64,000 nt of DNA, from contig NZ_PVTZ01000012.1 in the NCBI RefSeq assembly GCF_003003125.1, positions 1 through 64,000 on the forward strand. Reading direction: 5' to 3'. Below, in pieces: positions 18,647-27,064 of the stretch; position 1 is the stretch's first letter, and every line of letters begins with the position of its first letter. The DNA comes from Laceyella sediminis. Lineage in GTDB: Bacteria; Bacillota; Bacilli; Thermoactinomycetales; Thermoactinomycetaceae. The position numbers and the translations under genes are program-made. The notes below the pieces were generated by a model. It made no database searches, had not been told where the DNA came from, and worked only from the letters and a program-made list of their open reading frames with translations.

Positions 18647-19495
18647 ATGGATATGAAAAAGATTTCTATTGCATCAGCAGCTATTGCGTTGGCACTGGCC
18701 AGCATGCCACTGGCCGCATTTGCAGAAGAGAATGCAGAAACCAAACCGGCTACGGACGTGACCACTTCCGCTCCAGAAACGGAACAAAAACCGGCCACGG
18801 CTGATGATAAACAAACCGGTGAAAAACCAGCGGGTGAAGAAACCAAGCCAGCTACAGGTAACGAAGGCAAAGACAACAACAATGACACTACCACACCGCC
18901 AGCAACGAATCCGGAGCAACCACAAAAGCCGGAAGAGCCAAAGCAACCGGCTGATGAGTGCAAAGCTGAGCCAGATGAGGATGACTTCCATGACATTACT
19001 ATTGTCGATATCAAAGACTTGGGCAACAACAAGGTGAAGATTATTGCAAAGCTGAATGGCAAAACTGCTAAAGGCACCTGGTACATTGCAGCTGGTTCGG
19101 AAGACGCCGAAGCTCCACAGATTGAAGCTGAAGTGAAAGGCAACAGTGTAAACTTTGAATATGTTTTGGACATCACAAAGCTGAATGCTGGCGAAAATGC
19201 GATCTTTGTTGCTTTTGAAGGAACCATCGACGGAAAAGCTTGCCAATTCGGCTTGGGTTACGAGTCCTTGCTTGTTGAAGAAGATGGAGGCAAAGGTGAC
19301 AGCACGGTTAAACCAAATCCTGACAAACCAAACACCAAGCCAAACCCGAAACAAGGTAAAGAGGGCGTGAAGCAAATCAAAGGCGGAAAATTGCCGAAAA
19401 CCGCTACTTCTTACCCAGTGGGTGCAGTAGCTGGTCTCGCTCTGTTGGCGGGTGGCGCAGCGCTGATGATTCGCAACCGTCGCGCGGCTGAATAA
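18647..19495 (+). CDS. LPxTG-anchored surface protein
   Basis: A 282-residue secreted, wall-anchored protein. AAAGGAG precedes ATG 18647; a second in-frame ATG at 18653 is equally plausible. Signal peptide residues 1-26 end at AFA. A Thr/Pro/Lys/Asn-rich stalk (about 27-105) is followed by a ~100-residue beta-like domain (ITIVDIKDLGNNKVKIIAKLNGKTAKG ... FGLGYESLLV) with one Cys on each side (DECKAE, GKACQF) that could form a disulfide. A second Pro/Lys stalk leads to LPKTA, a hydrophobic helix and RNRRAAE. The domain resembles none I can name. No sortase gene lies nearby. Confidence 0.9.
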   Translation: MDMKKISIASAAIALALASMPLAAFAEENAETKPATDVTTSAPETEQKPATADDKQTGEKPAGEETKPATGNEGKDNNNDTTTPPATNPEQPQKPEEPKQPADECKAEPDEDDFHDITIVDIKDLGNNKVKIIAKLNGKTAKGTWYIAAGSEDAEAPQIEAEVKGNSVNFEYVLDITKLNAGENAIFVAFEGTIDGKACQFGLGYESLLVEEDGGKGDSTVKPNPDKPNTKPNPKQGKEGVKQIKGGKLPKTATSYPVGAVAGLALLAGGAALMIRNRRAAE

Positions 19496-19503
19496 TGAAT
19501 GAC

Positions 19504-19537
19504 AAAAGGATGGGAGAGTTTTCCCATCCTTTTTTTG
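19504..19537 (+). terminator. Intrinsic terminator
   Basis: AAAGGATGGGA/TCCCATCCTTT stem with seven-T tail after the LPxTG gene. Confidence 0.9.
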
Positions 19538-19554
19538 TATTGTTGTGCATTGCT

Positions 19555-20316
19555 TTATTTAGTGTGAATGACACGGTTGTCGAAAAACAACAAGGGTGCG
19601 TTTTGTTCAAAAGAGGGGATCTGTATGCCCCATGATTCGACTGGAGACAGATTACAAGTATAGGAAAGGTAGCCGCCTACATGTGTTGCTCCTGCTTTGT
19701 CCGCGATTTTGACAATGAGATTGTCATGCAGGGGTTGAAATTTCATCAGACAATCAGCGAGCACTTGTTTGGCCTGGATTTCGTCCACTTCCGCGTGGAT
19801 GACCACTTCAAAGAGGGCGAGTTGTTCTGATTTGTATACCCGATTTGCTTGATATTTGGGAATGTCGGTAAAAGGGACACCGAGTTGCGCGAATCGCTGT
19901 TCATACTCTGTCTCTTTAGGAGAAGCCGGGAGTCTGTTCAGCTTTTTCACAATGAAAACAAAAATTCCTACTACTGTCCCCAGCACCACTATGAAGCTCA
20001 GACAGGTATACAGCCATGCTTGTGTTTCGGATACGATAGTTGTGAGTGCGAAAAAGAGAATCAGATGAATAGTGATAACCGCGATCGCCCCGCGGAAATA
20101 CCATTTTTTTAAACAAACTTCTTCCGAATTAGTAGATAATTCGAAGAAGGCATCCAGCAATATACCTGCTAAAGTGAAGATAAACAAAACCTTTACTGTG
20201 CTCCAATTGATCCATTGAAGTTTTTCATATAACACGTAAATCACAATGAAATATGTAAAAGTCAGTTCAATGGAGCTTTTGACGAGCCATTTTAAAAGAT
20301 TGACTGTCTTATTCAT
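19555..20316 (-). CDS. Membrane protein of unknown function
   Basis: A 253-residue protein; ATG 20316 lies 8 nt after AAAGGGA, and the upstream ATG at 20325 overlaps that site. Four hydrophobic helices (about 18-36, 41-60, 75-97, 103-125) are followed by a soluble C-terminal domain (RFAQLGVPFTDIPKYQANRVYKSEQLALFEVVIHAE ... FFDNRVIHTK). The soluble part has no motif I recognise. It is convergent with the LPxTG gene and stands alone. Confidence 0.7.
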   Translation of the reverse strand: MNKTVNLLKWLVKSSIELTFTYFIVIYVLYEKLQWINWSTVKVLFIFTLAGILLDAFFELSTNSEEVCLKKWYFRGAIAVITIHLILFFALTTIVSETQAWLYTCLSFIVVLGTVVGIFVFIVKKLNRLPASPKETEYEQRFAQLGVPFTDIPKYQANRVYKSEQLALFEVVIHAEVDEIQAKQVLADCLMKFQPLHDNLIVKIADKAGATHVGGYLSYTCNLSPVESWGIQIPSFEQNAPLLFFDNRVIHTK

Positions 20317-20535
20317 ATAGTACATCCCTTTATTTTTGCAAAATATTGTAGAAGCAATACGCTTTATGTTTGTTTATTAGTCAATTCATCCATAAATTTA
20401 TTGATATATTATATGGATCAACTCCTTTATAAACAAAAATATATTGAATCGAATATTCGGTAAACATTTATATGATATAATATATCTATTATAAATTAAA
20501 GTTAAATATTTTATATTAATGGGTTAAAACAAGTT

Positions 20536-20668
20536 AGGGCGTGCCTGATGAATATGCCAGCGGCTTCAAAACCATTTTCTCATTCGCTTCACGCGTGGCG
20601 AGGCGCTCTTCGAGAAAAGGTTTTTCCGCCGCTTCTTTCCCACCAACTTGATTTGTCAGACACACCCT
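20536..20668. repeat. Small interspersed palindromic element (long copy)
   Basis: A 133-bp segment with imperfect terminal inverted repeats AGGGCGTGCCTGA / TCAGACACACCCT and an inner fold-back (GCGGC...AACC...TTCTC pairing GAGAA...GGTT...GCCGC). The same left end and right end occur as a 41-bp short form at 32342-32382. It has no coding capacity, so it is probably a MITE- or REP-like non-autonomous element. The surrounding 20317-20742 interval otherwise holds only AT-rich sequence and the lipase terminator. Confidence 0.65.
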
Positions 20669-20681
20669 CATCTCCATATAA

Positions 20682-20723
20682 ATAACTATCCCCTTCCATA
20701 CTTATGTTGAAGGGGATAGTTAT
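20682..20723. terminator. Terminator of the lipase gene
   Basis: ATAACTATCCCCTTC/GAAGGGGATAGTTAT is a perfect 15-bp stem with a 12-nt loop, just beyond the stop of the minus-strand lipase gene; the downstream tract on that strand is U-rich. Confidence 0.85.
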
Positions 20724-20742
20724 AAGTTCATTTATTATTGTG

Positions 20743-22314
20743 CTACGGACGAACGTGGATGCGGCCTTGCTTGTCCACTGCCACTGATTTGACAATGGTG
20801 CGGGCAAAAGGAGCACCGCTTGTAGTGGTTCCGCGGATATTGATAGTCAGGTTGTAGGTGCCCGCTGATGTGACCGGAATCTGGATGGCGCGGGAATCGA
20901 TGGGGCCGCGTTTGCGGAGGATGATCCGTTCTTGTTTGTGGTTTGTGTGTGGATCGGGAATATATTGGATTTGCGCTTCTGTTTTGATTTCCTTGATCAG
21001 GTTGTGGCTTTTCCCTTTGTTGGTTGCAGTGACAAGGTATTCTGGAGCATAGGGTCTTTTTTGTTGTAAAGCGAGTTGGGCTGACAAGGGGGAGTTGAAG
21101 GTTGCGATCAGGGCATAGGCGCTTTTGCGGTCGGTAGAAGTGCGGATTTTCCAAGTGCCCGCCATCGGTTTGTTCAGCTGAGCGATATGTTGCCAAGCGC
21201 CTTTGAAAAGGGTTTGTTGGTCTTGCGTCACTTTGAACGAAGCCGGTTGCACTTGACCGTCAGGGCGGATGAGTTCTATGCGGTTGAGCGGGTGATTGCT
21301 CATCCAGTTAAGCGTGACGCTTTCCGTTCCGGGCTCAATCACAAGGGATTCCTCCAAGGTGCCTTCCTGTTCTCCGCCGGTAAGGTAGATATTGTTTTCT
21401 GCAAGGAGTGGAGAAACGCTTTCTGTCGTGTTATTGGCGGAAGCGGTTTGCCGGGTGGAGGTTAGATAGGGGCGGATCACATCAAAGGTCTCTTTCCCAT
21501 GATAAATGGAGAGATGATCCCAATTTCCTGTTTTTATATGGTTGCCGTAGGGGAGCTTGGTGCTGCGCAAGGGCACGACGCCATCACTGTCTTCCAGCAT
21601 GTAAAGTCCGCCAAACCAAGTCGGGGATAGGAAAGGGCCCCAGCTGTTACCAGCAACAGTGAAGTAAGCGTTTTCATTTATTTCCGGACGACTGTCGGTC
21701 TGGGTGCGGAAAGATTGCATAACGCCGGTTTGTAGACTGTATACGGCTTCGTTTCTTGTGCCGAGCAGGGATGACAGCCACCAGACCCAGTCGCTGTAAG
21801 CCAAGTCAGCTAGCGGACTGCCATAATGGGGTGAGCCGATGGTGATCACATTGGACACCAAAGGGTGTTTGCCATAGTGAACCAGCGCGGTTTGCGTGTC
21901 GATGCCCCCTTTGCTGTAACAGACCATGACCAACTTCTTGCCTGGGAAATGATCGGCGATCTTCTGTAACTGTTCGGCAAGCATCTTGCCGTTGTTCCAA
22001 TTGCTACGGGGATCGCCACCAGCATCATGCAACTCAACGAAAGCGGTTTCAAAACCAGCCTCCCGTGCACGCTGATACATGTCGTTCCCAGTGTGCCAGA
22101 TGCTGGATGCGTTGAACAAGCCTTGAACGAACACAATGACTGGTTTGGCGGGATCGGGTTGGGGTGGAGCGTCACCGATGTAAACGGTTCCAGGAACGCC
22201 GGGAATACCGATCACGATCGGAAAAATCGAACCGCCGTGTGATGTCGCTTGCGGGACGATCATGGAGAATAAAAGTAACAGGATGAGACAGCCGACAGCC
22301 CAAGTTTTTCGCAT
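20743..22314 (-). CDS. Secreted lipase/esterase (alpha/beta hydrolase)
   Basis: A 523-residue exported protein with a signal peptide (residues 1-25, AVGCLILLLLFSMIVPQATS). The hydrolase core shows VIVFVQGLFNASS (oxyanion region), the nucleophile elbow VCYSKGGIDTQTA (Ser in a CYSKG variant of GxSxG), then an Asp in LEDSDGVVPL and a His in NWDHLSIYH, completing a Ser-Asp-His triad. Residues ~300-523 are beta-rich, with repeats reminiscent of von Willebrand-type or pre-peptidase accessory domains (AGTWKIRTSTDRKSAYALIATFNSPL). Likely acts on extracellular lipids or esters. Monocistronic with a strong terminator. Confidence 0.88.
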   Translation of the reverse strand: MRKTWAVGCLILLLLFSMIVPQATSHGGSIFPIVIGIPGVPGTVYIGDAPPQPDPAKPVIVFVQGLFNASSIWHTGNDMYQRAREAGFETAFVELHDAGGDPRSNWNNGKMLAEQLQKIADHFPGKKLVMVCYSKGGIDTQTALVHYGKHPLVSNVITIGSPHYGSPLADLAYSDWVWWLSSLLGTRNEAVYSLQTGVMQSFRTQTDSRPEINENAYFTVAGNSWGPFLSPTWFGGLYMLEDSDGVVPLRSTKLPYGNHIKTGNWDHLSIYHGKETFDVIRPYLTSTRQTASANNTTESVSPLLAENNIYLTGGEQEGTLEESLVIEPGTESVTLNWMSNHPLNRIELIRPDGQVQPASFKVTQDQQTLFKGAWQHIAQLNKPMAGTWKIRTSTDRKSAYALIATFNSPLSAQLALQQKRPYAPEYLVTATNKGKSHNLIKEIKTEAQIQYIPDPHTNHKQERIILRKRGPIDSRAIQIPVTSAGTYNLTINIRGTTTSGAPFARTIVKSVAVDKQGRIHVRP

Positions 22315-22515
22315 GTGCGCAATCCCTCCTTATTAGAAAAATATTGAATGTAACTGTATTATAACAGATAGATAATTTATTGTTAATATTCATATTCTTC
22401 TTATTTTTATAAATAAGTTTACAAACATGGAGTGGTATACAATCTGACCAATGGATTGCTGAGGCAAGTTATTTCAACAGTTGGCTTTATAAGTGTCGAT
22501 GGGTGGTTGATAAAC

Positions 22516-22546
22516 CAAAAAAGGCGAGTCTCTGTAGGGACTCGCC
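22516..22546 (-). terminator. Terminator of small membrane protein gene
   Basis: GGCGAGTC/GACTCGCC 8-bp stem with a U-run on the minus strand. Confidence 0.85.
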
Positions 22547-22558
22547 TATGCTACCCCA

Positions 22559-22756
22559 TCATAAGAGATAGACGAACAAGATGCCGATGGTGGTGGCGAC
22601 CAGATAGATTATTGACAGCAAGATGATACTTTTCTTTCTGCTTTGGGTATAAGCTTCGTTTTTCTGATTGGACTGGGTCGCTCCCAAGCGGAAAGTGACG
22701 AAAAAGGCAATGAGGCATAGCAACCCGCACAGGATGATTGCAGCTGTAGTCATCAT
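22559..22756 (-). CDS. Small two-helix membrane protein
   Basis: A 65-residue protein starting at ATG 22756, 9 nt after AAAGGAG on the minus strand. Two hydrophobic helices (about 4-22 and 43-63) flank a charged, Gln/Asn/Lys-rich loop (TQSNQKNEAYTQSRKK). No family recognised. It lies between the lipase and DHA2 exporter genes with its own ribosome site and terminator. Confidence 0.7.
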   Translation of the reverse strand: MMTTAAIILCGLLCLIAFFVTFRLGATQSNQKNEAYTQSRKKSIILLSIIYLVATTIGILFVYLL

Positions 22757-22867
22757 TGCGACAAGCTCCTTTGATAATTGATAGGTTTACTCTCATTTAG
22801 CATACCATACCTAAACGCCTGTGCCCGCCCTTTTGGTTTCGGCTTTTTATCGGGGCGGCCTGATTTT

Positions 22868-24400
22868 TTAGGCTTCGCTTGGTTGGGTCGAAGGTTGTTT
22901 CGTTGTTTCCACTTTGCTATCGCCCATCAAGGCAATGGCAATGGCTGAGATGGCAATGGGAATCAAAGCCAGTAAAAAGGTATAGGTAATAGAGGAGGAC
23001 ATCGCATCTACGATTTTGTCCAAGACCATGGGCGGAATCTGCGCCCGCTCGCTCGCTTCAAAAATGGAACGCGCGTCATTGAGCTGGGCCGGATTGAAGG
23101 CGGCCGGGCCATGCATGTCTTTAAAAGCATCTGATAACTGATTGGTGAAGACTTTATTTTGGATGGTCCCGAATATGGTAATGCCCAGAGTCATGCCCAG
23201 CGATCGGAAGAACGAGTTGGTCGAGTTTGCCGATCCGCGGAAACGGGGCTCCATATTGTGAACAGTGGCTGTCGGCAGGAGTGAGAACGAAAAACCGACG
23301 CCGAAGCCGACCAGAATCATGTAGGCAGTCAACAACCAGCGTGTTGTGTCAGGGGTCATCGTGCTCAAAAGGAACATACCCGACAGATAAGCGATGACTG
23401 ATAGGATCATCAGGGTGCGGAAGCGAATTTTGGTTTGGAACACCCCAGCGACTGCGCTACCAGCCACTGATCCCAACATCATCGGAGTCAGCACCAAGCC
23501 AGCGTTGGTGGCCGATCCACCGTACACGGCTTGCACAAAAATCGGGATGAACACGGTTAAGATCACAAACGTGGCGCCGTACAAAAAAGCGATCACTTGT
23601 GATGTGGCGAACAGGCGCCGCTTAAACATCCAAAAAGAGATAATCGGATCGGAAGCTTTTCTTTCTGCAAAGATGAACAACAGGAAGAAGATCGCGAAGC
23701 AAGCGAACAACCCGATGATTTGGGTGGAATCCCATGCGAATTCCTTGCCTCCTAATTCCAGGGCGAACATCAGGCTGACGACGGCCACCACCAGCGTAAT
23801 CGCGCCCCACCAGTCGATTTTCTGCTCTCTGTGTTCTGTTGATTCCTTATAATATATGAAAATAAGAAACAGAGAAATTAAACCGAGCGGTACATTAACG
23901 TAAAAAATCCACTGCCAACTGATGTATTCAGTGATATATGCACCCAAAAGCGGGCCGAAGACGCTGGAAGTGCCAAAAACGGCGCCCAAGAGTCCAGTCA
24001 TTTTGCCCCGTTTTTCAGGCGGGAAGATGTCAAATACGATAGTGAAAGCGATGGGCATCAATGCGCCGCCACCAATTCCTTGGATTGCGCGGTAGATGCT
24101 GAGCTGAACGATGCTTTGCGCCGTACCACACAAGATTGACCCTAGCAAAAACAGAGCCAAGCCCAAGATGAAGAAACGTTTGCGACCGTACATATCGGAC
24201 AGTTTGCCGAAGATCGGCATGCCGGCCATCACCGTGACCATATAGGCGGAAGTGACCCAGACGAATTTGTCCAGCCCGCCCAGATCCGCCACGATGGTGC
24301 CCATGGCGGTGGCGACGATGGTATTGTCCATCGCCGACATCAAAATCGCCAACAGCAAGCCGACGACGACTAGACGGAGATTACTTTCTTTGGAAACCAT
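22868..24400 (-). CDS. DHA2 (14-helix) major facilitator drug exporter
   Basis: A 510-residue MFS antiporter of the EmrB/QacA type. LAILMSAMDNTIVATAMGTIVADLGG carries the membrane Asp (motif D1), GKLSDMYGRKRFF is motif A, and YRAIQGIGGGALMPIAF motif B; GAVFGTSSVFGPLLGAYI is motif C of exporters. Fourteen hydrophobic segments fit. Likely exports cationic drugs or a metabolite with proton antiport. No TetR/MarR gene is adjacent, although the 24401-24668 interval contains an inverted repeat GCAAGT...ACTTGC (24468-24496) that could be an operator. Confidence 0.93.
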   Translation of the reverse strand: MVSKESNLRLVVVGLLLAILMSAMDNTIVATAMGTIVADLGGLDKFVWVTSAYMVTVMAGMPIFGKLSDMYGRKRFFILGLALFLLGSILCGTAQSIVQLSIYRAIQGIGGGALMPIAFTIVFDIFPPEKRGKMTGLLGAVFGTSSVFGPLLGAYITEYISWQWIFYVNVPLGLISLFLIFIYYKESTEHREQKIDWWGAITLVVAVVSLMFALELGGKEFAWDSTQIIGLFACFAIFFLLFIFAERKASDPIISFWMFKRRLFATSQVIAFLYGATFVILTVFIPIFVQAVYGGSATNAGLVLTPMMLGSVAGSAVAGVFQTKIRFRTLMILSVIAYLSGMFLLSTMTPDTTRWLLTAYMILVGFGVGFSFSLLPTATVHNMEPRFRGSANSTNSFFRSLGMTLGITIFGTIQNKVFTNQLSDAFKDMHGPAAFNPAQLNDARSIFEASERAQIPPMVLDKIVDAMSSSITYTFLLALIPIAISAIAIALMGDSKVETTKQPSTQPSEA

Positions 24401-24620
24401 TTGTTTAGCTCCTTTTTAACCAGTAATGAAGTGATGAGAATATTTTATAGTTGGTTCGCCGATTCAGCAAGTGAAGGTGCCGCGCTGGTGACTTGCCAAG
24501 AGCGGCGAAGGTGGGGGCATCACATGCCATAGAGGGGAGGAGCGGGTGGTTATGTATCCGTTTGTCCGGGTAAAGATTGGCCTGGTGAGTGTCACTTGAT
24601 CTTGAGTTATCCTCTTTAAA

Positions 24621-24663
24621 AAAGAAAAAAGGCGTGACCAAGCCGGGGGGTGTACTCCCCGGC
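24621..24663 (-). terminator. Terminator of the 82-residue protein gene
   Basis: GCCGGGG/CCCCGGC stem nested in GGCGTG...; a U-rich run follows on the minus strand. Confidence 0.65.
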
Positions 24664-24668
24664 GCATT

Positions 24669-24917
24669 TTATATTTTTTCCCGTAAATGGTTAAGAAACT
24701 CTATGTGATAATCATCCCGGCGCTCCATGGCTTCATCGAGATAGGCGTTGATTTGCACTTGCAGATAGTGGGCTTCCTCTGCGGTGAGAATGATGTCAGG
24801 GTTGCTAAATTTATTCAAGATGGATGTGATCAATGACCGCTCTTGTCCGGCGTGGTTCAACGATCTCATCAATTTTTGGGCCAAGAAATACCGTTCTTTC
24901 AAATTGATGTAACTCAT
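24669..24917 (-). CDS. Small soluble hypothetical protein
   Basis: An 82-residue helical protein. ATG 24917 is preceded by GGGAGGGAG; the longer frame to 24995 has no ribosome site. The sequence is charged and Leu-rich with no Cys or membrane segment (SYINLKERYFLAQKLMRSLN near the start). No family recognised. It has its own terminator and faces the GNAT remnant. Confidence 0.65.
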   Translation of the reverse strand: MSYINLKERYFLAQKLMRSLNHAGQERSLITSILNKFSNPDIILTAEEAHYLQVQINAYLDEAMERRDDYHIEFLNHLREKI

Positions 24918-25100
24918 CAGGCTCCCTCCCTTTTGTCCAAATGAACTCAGGACAGGATAAGTTGTGACGTAACGCACCTTTTTCGTGAAATTCAATAAGA
25001 ATAGTAGGATTTTAATCTAATATAAAGTAACTATCCGTTAGAGTCAATATTGATACAATTATCTTTATATACATAAGGATGTGTAAAAGGGGGCGGGCAC

Positions 25101-25631
25101 GTGGTCATCAGATTATTGCGGGAGACAGACGCCGAAGCGTATCGCGACGTGCGACTGCGGGCGTTGCAGGAGTCTCCGGAAGCCTTTGGTAGCTCGTATG
25201 AAGAGGAAACGCAGTGGACAGTAGCCCAGTTTGCGGAGAAATTGGCGGTCACGCCGGAGCGTTGGATGTTGGGCGCCTTTGATGGGAAAGGCAAGCTGGT
25301 GGGTGTTATCGGATGGTATCGGGGGGCGCGATTGAAGATCCGGCATAAGTCCCATATCGTGGCTGTGTATGTGGAACCGGAGCACCGGGGAAAGGGGATT
25401 GCCAAGCAGTTGCTGTCGCAGGCGATTGACCGGGTGCGGACGGAAACGGATATAGAACAAAGGGCTGAAAGTGGGAGAGGGTTATGTAGATTTATGCCAT
25501 ATGGTTTTGCATATAGAAAAATAAGCGTGAGTAAAAGCGGTTCAGGTGCAAGCATGGAGAGGCGCCTAAACCGCTTTTTTCTGGAATTTTCGAAGAGCCT
25601 GTGCCATGTGAGTCAATTGGGACAGCAATGA
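25101..25631 (+). pseudogene. GNAT acetyltransferase with lost C-terminus
   Basis: GTG 25101 follows a G-rich box. Residues 1-~118 are a normal GNAT start: VIRLLRETDAEAYRDVRLRALQESPEAFGSSYEEE and the acetyl-CoA loop EHRGKGIAKQLLSQAI. After DRVRTETDIEQ the usual motif B (LYxxxGF) is absent. The frame instead runs through about 55 unrelated residues and straight across a strong intrinsic terminator at 25533-25580. A deletion or frameshift near 25455-25490 is the simplest explanation. Confidence 0.65.
25533..25580 (+). terminator. Intrinsic terminator lying inside the GNAT frame
   Basis: AAAAGCGGTT pairs with AACCGCTTTT around an inner AGGTGC/GCGCCT stem, followed by a T-run. Its position inside the open frame supports the view that the original stop codon has been lost. 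Confidence 0.85.
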
Positions 25632-25859
25632 GATGGGATGGATTCCCAGAAAAGTGGCGGCAATCCATTGACGTGCCTTAGTGTGATGTGAAATGATGGG
25701 CGTGTTATATAAAATTCTAAGAAATATCTCATATATCATGCATCAGATGACATGATTTGATGGGCTGGGATGAATGTGTTTGGCTGTGCGCTGGGAAAGA
25801 GCATTGCAATCCTATGGCGAGAAATACAGATTTTAAGTAAAGGAGAATCATAGATACTT

Positions 25860-26915
25860 ATGACATCATTGCTCCATGAATTAAAACAGATTGCATCAGA
25901 AGTGGAGGCTGGGGTTTCCGAAGAGAGGCGGAGAGAGTGGATTGAAGAATTGTCGCTAAAGTGTGGCGAGTGGATGGGCCATGCGGACGCAGAGGTGCGG
26001 TGGACGGCGGCATCGATTTTGTATTGGTTGGGAATTGATGCCGAATATGCGGGCGATTTGCTGGAAGTGCGGAAGGAGGCGCTCAGAGTGTTGCACGAGC
26101 ATCCTCTTTTTTGCAATCCGGTGGCGGAAGCGCTGCTCAGTGGATGGGATGAGCTGGATTGGGGAGCATTGCATCATGCGTTTGGCACGGCGGAGGATGT
26201 GCCGATCCACTTGAAGGCGATGTGTGCGGAAGACGAACGGCTTCGTGAACGGGGATTGACTCGCCTAGTTGATCATGTGCGCCACCAAGGGGGTTACTGT
26301 CAAGCGCTTCCCTATGCACTCCGTTTTCTGCTTCGCTTGCTGGCGGAAGAATATCCTTATCCGGATACGCAAAAAGAGATCATCGGCGTGCTGTTGACTC
26401 GCTTCGTTGATGATGAGGCGATTGTTTACGGCAAGGCCGGGCAGGTGCTTCGGGAAGGGATGATTTTGTATCTCCCTTATTTAAACCATGAGGAATTGGC
26501 GGTTCAAGATCAGGTGATCACCTTGTTGGGGAAAGTAGGCAAGGATCATCCGCTGGCGCACCGGGCCTTGATGGATATCATCGAAAGGTCTCCTTGGGAA
26601 TATCAGCAGTCGCTCGCTCTTTACGCATTTGGGCATTTGCGGCACTGGTCGCCGGAGCATGAACAGTTGGTGCATGATTGGCTCAGTTTTCACCCATCTC
26701 GTGATTGGCAACGGGATGCTGCAGCGGCGCTCATCTTTTACCACGGAGGCAAAGGCCCAGCCGCGGCTTGGCAGAATATCCTCGATTATTTTCTTCATTA
26801 TGGGCATGAATCGTCGCCGTCTGATCAACTTTTTATCAACTGGTGGACGAATTACACTAGGGAATCCCTCCCAACTGATTTAGAAGAGATCATTTATCGA
26901 ATCTCTGATTTATAA
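25860..26915 (+). CDS. HEAT-repeat-like helical scaffold protein
   Basis: A 351-residue soluble, entirely helical protein with repeated ~35-residue units, for example HADAEVRWTAASILYWLGID, EELAVQDQVITLLGKVGKDHPLAHRALMDII and SPWEYQQSLALYAFGHLRHWSP, the pattern of HEAT/ARM repeats. AAAGGAGA stands 14 nt before the ATG, rather far. About 150 bp separate it from the Hsp90-family gene on the same strand, so it may belong to the same functional group. Its own partner is unknown. Confidence 0.65.
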   Translation: MTSLLHELKQIASEVEAGVSEERRREWIEELSLKCGEWMGHADAEVRWTAASILYWLGIDAEYAGDLLEVRKEALRVLHEHPLFCNPVAEALLSGWDELDWGALHHAFGTAEDVPIHLKAMCAEDERLRERGLTRLVDHVRHQGGYCQALPYALRFLLRLLAEEYPYPDTQKEIIGVLLTRFVDDEAIVYGKAGQVLREGMILYLPYLNHEELAVQDQVITLLGKVGKDHPLAHRALMDIIERSPWEYQQSLALYAFGHLRHWSPEHEQLVHDWLSFHPSRDWQRDAAAALIFYHGGKGPAAAWQNILDYFLHYGHESSPSDQLFINWWTNYTRESLPTDLEEIIYRISDL

Positions 26916-27064
26916 CCTTTCTTTCTTTTTTTAGGGGTGGCTGGGTGAATACCATGCAGTGATGATCTTTTTATTGACCAGTCAGTTTTTTTTCTACTCA
27001 CCGGATTTTTTTCTATATAAAATGGTGAAGAGCAATAATCTTTATATTAGTCAGGTGAGAAAAG

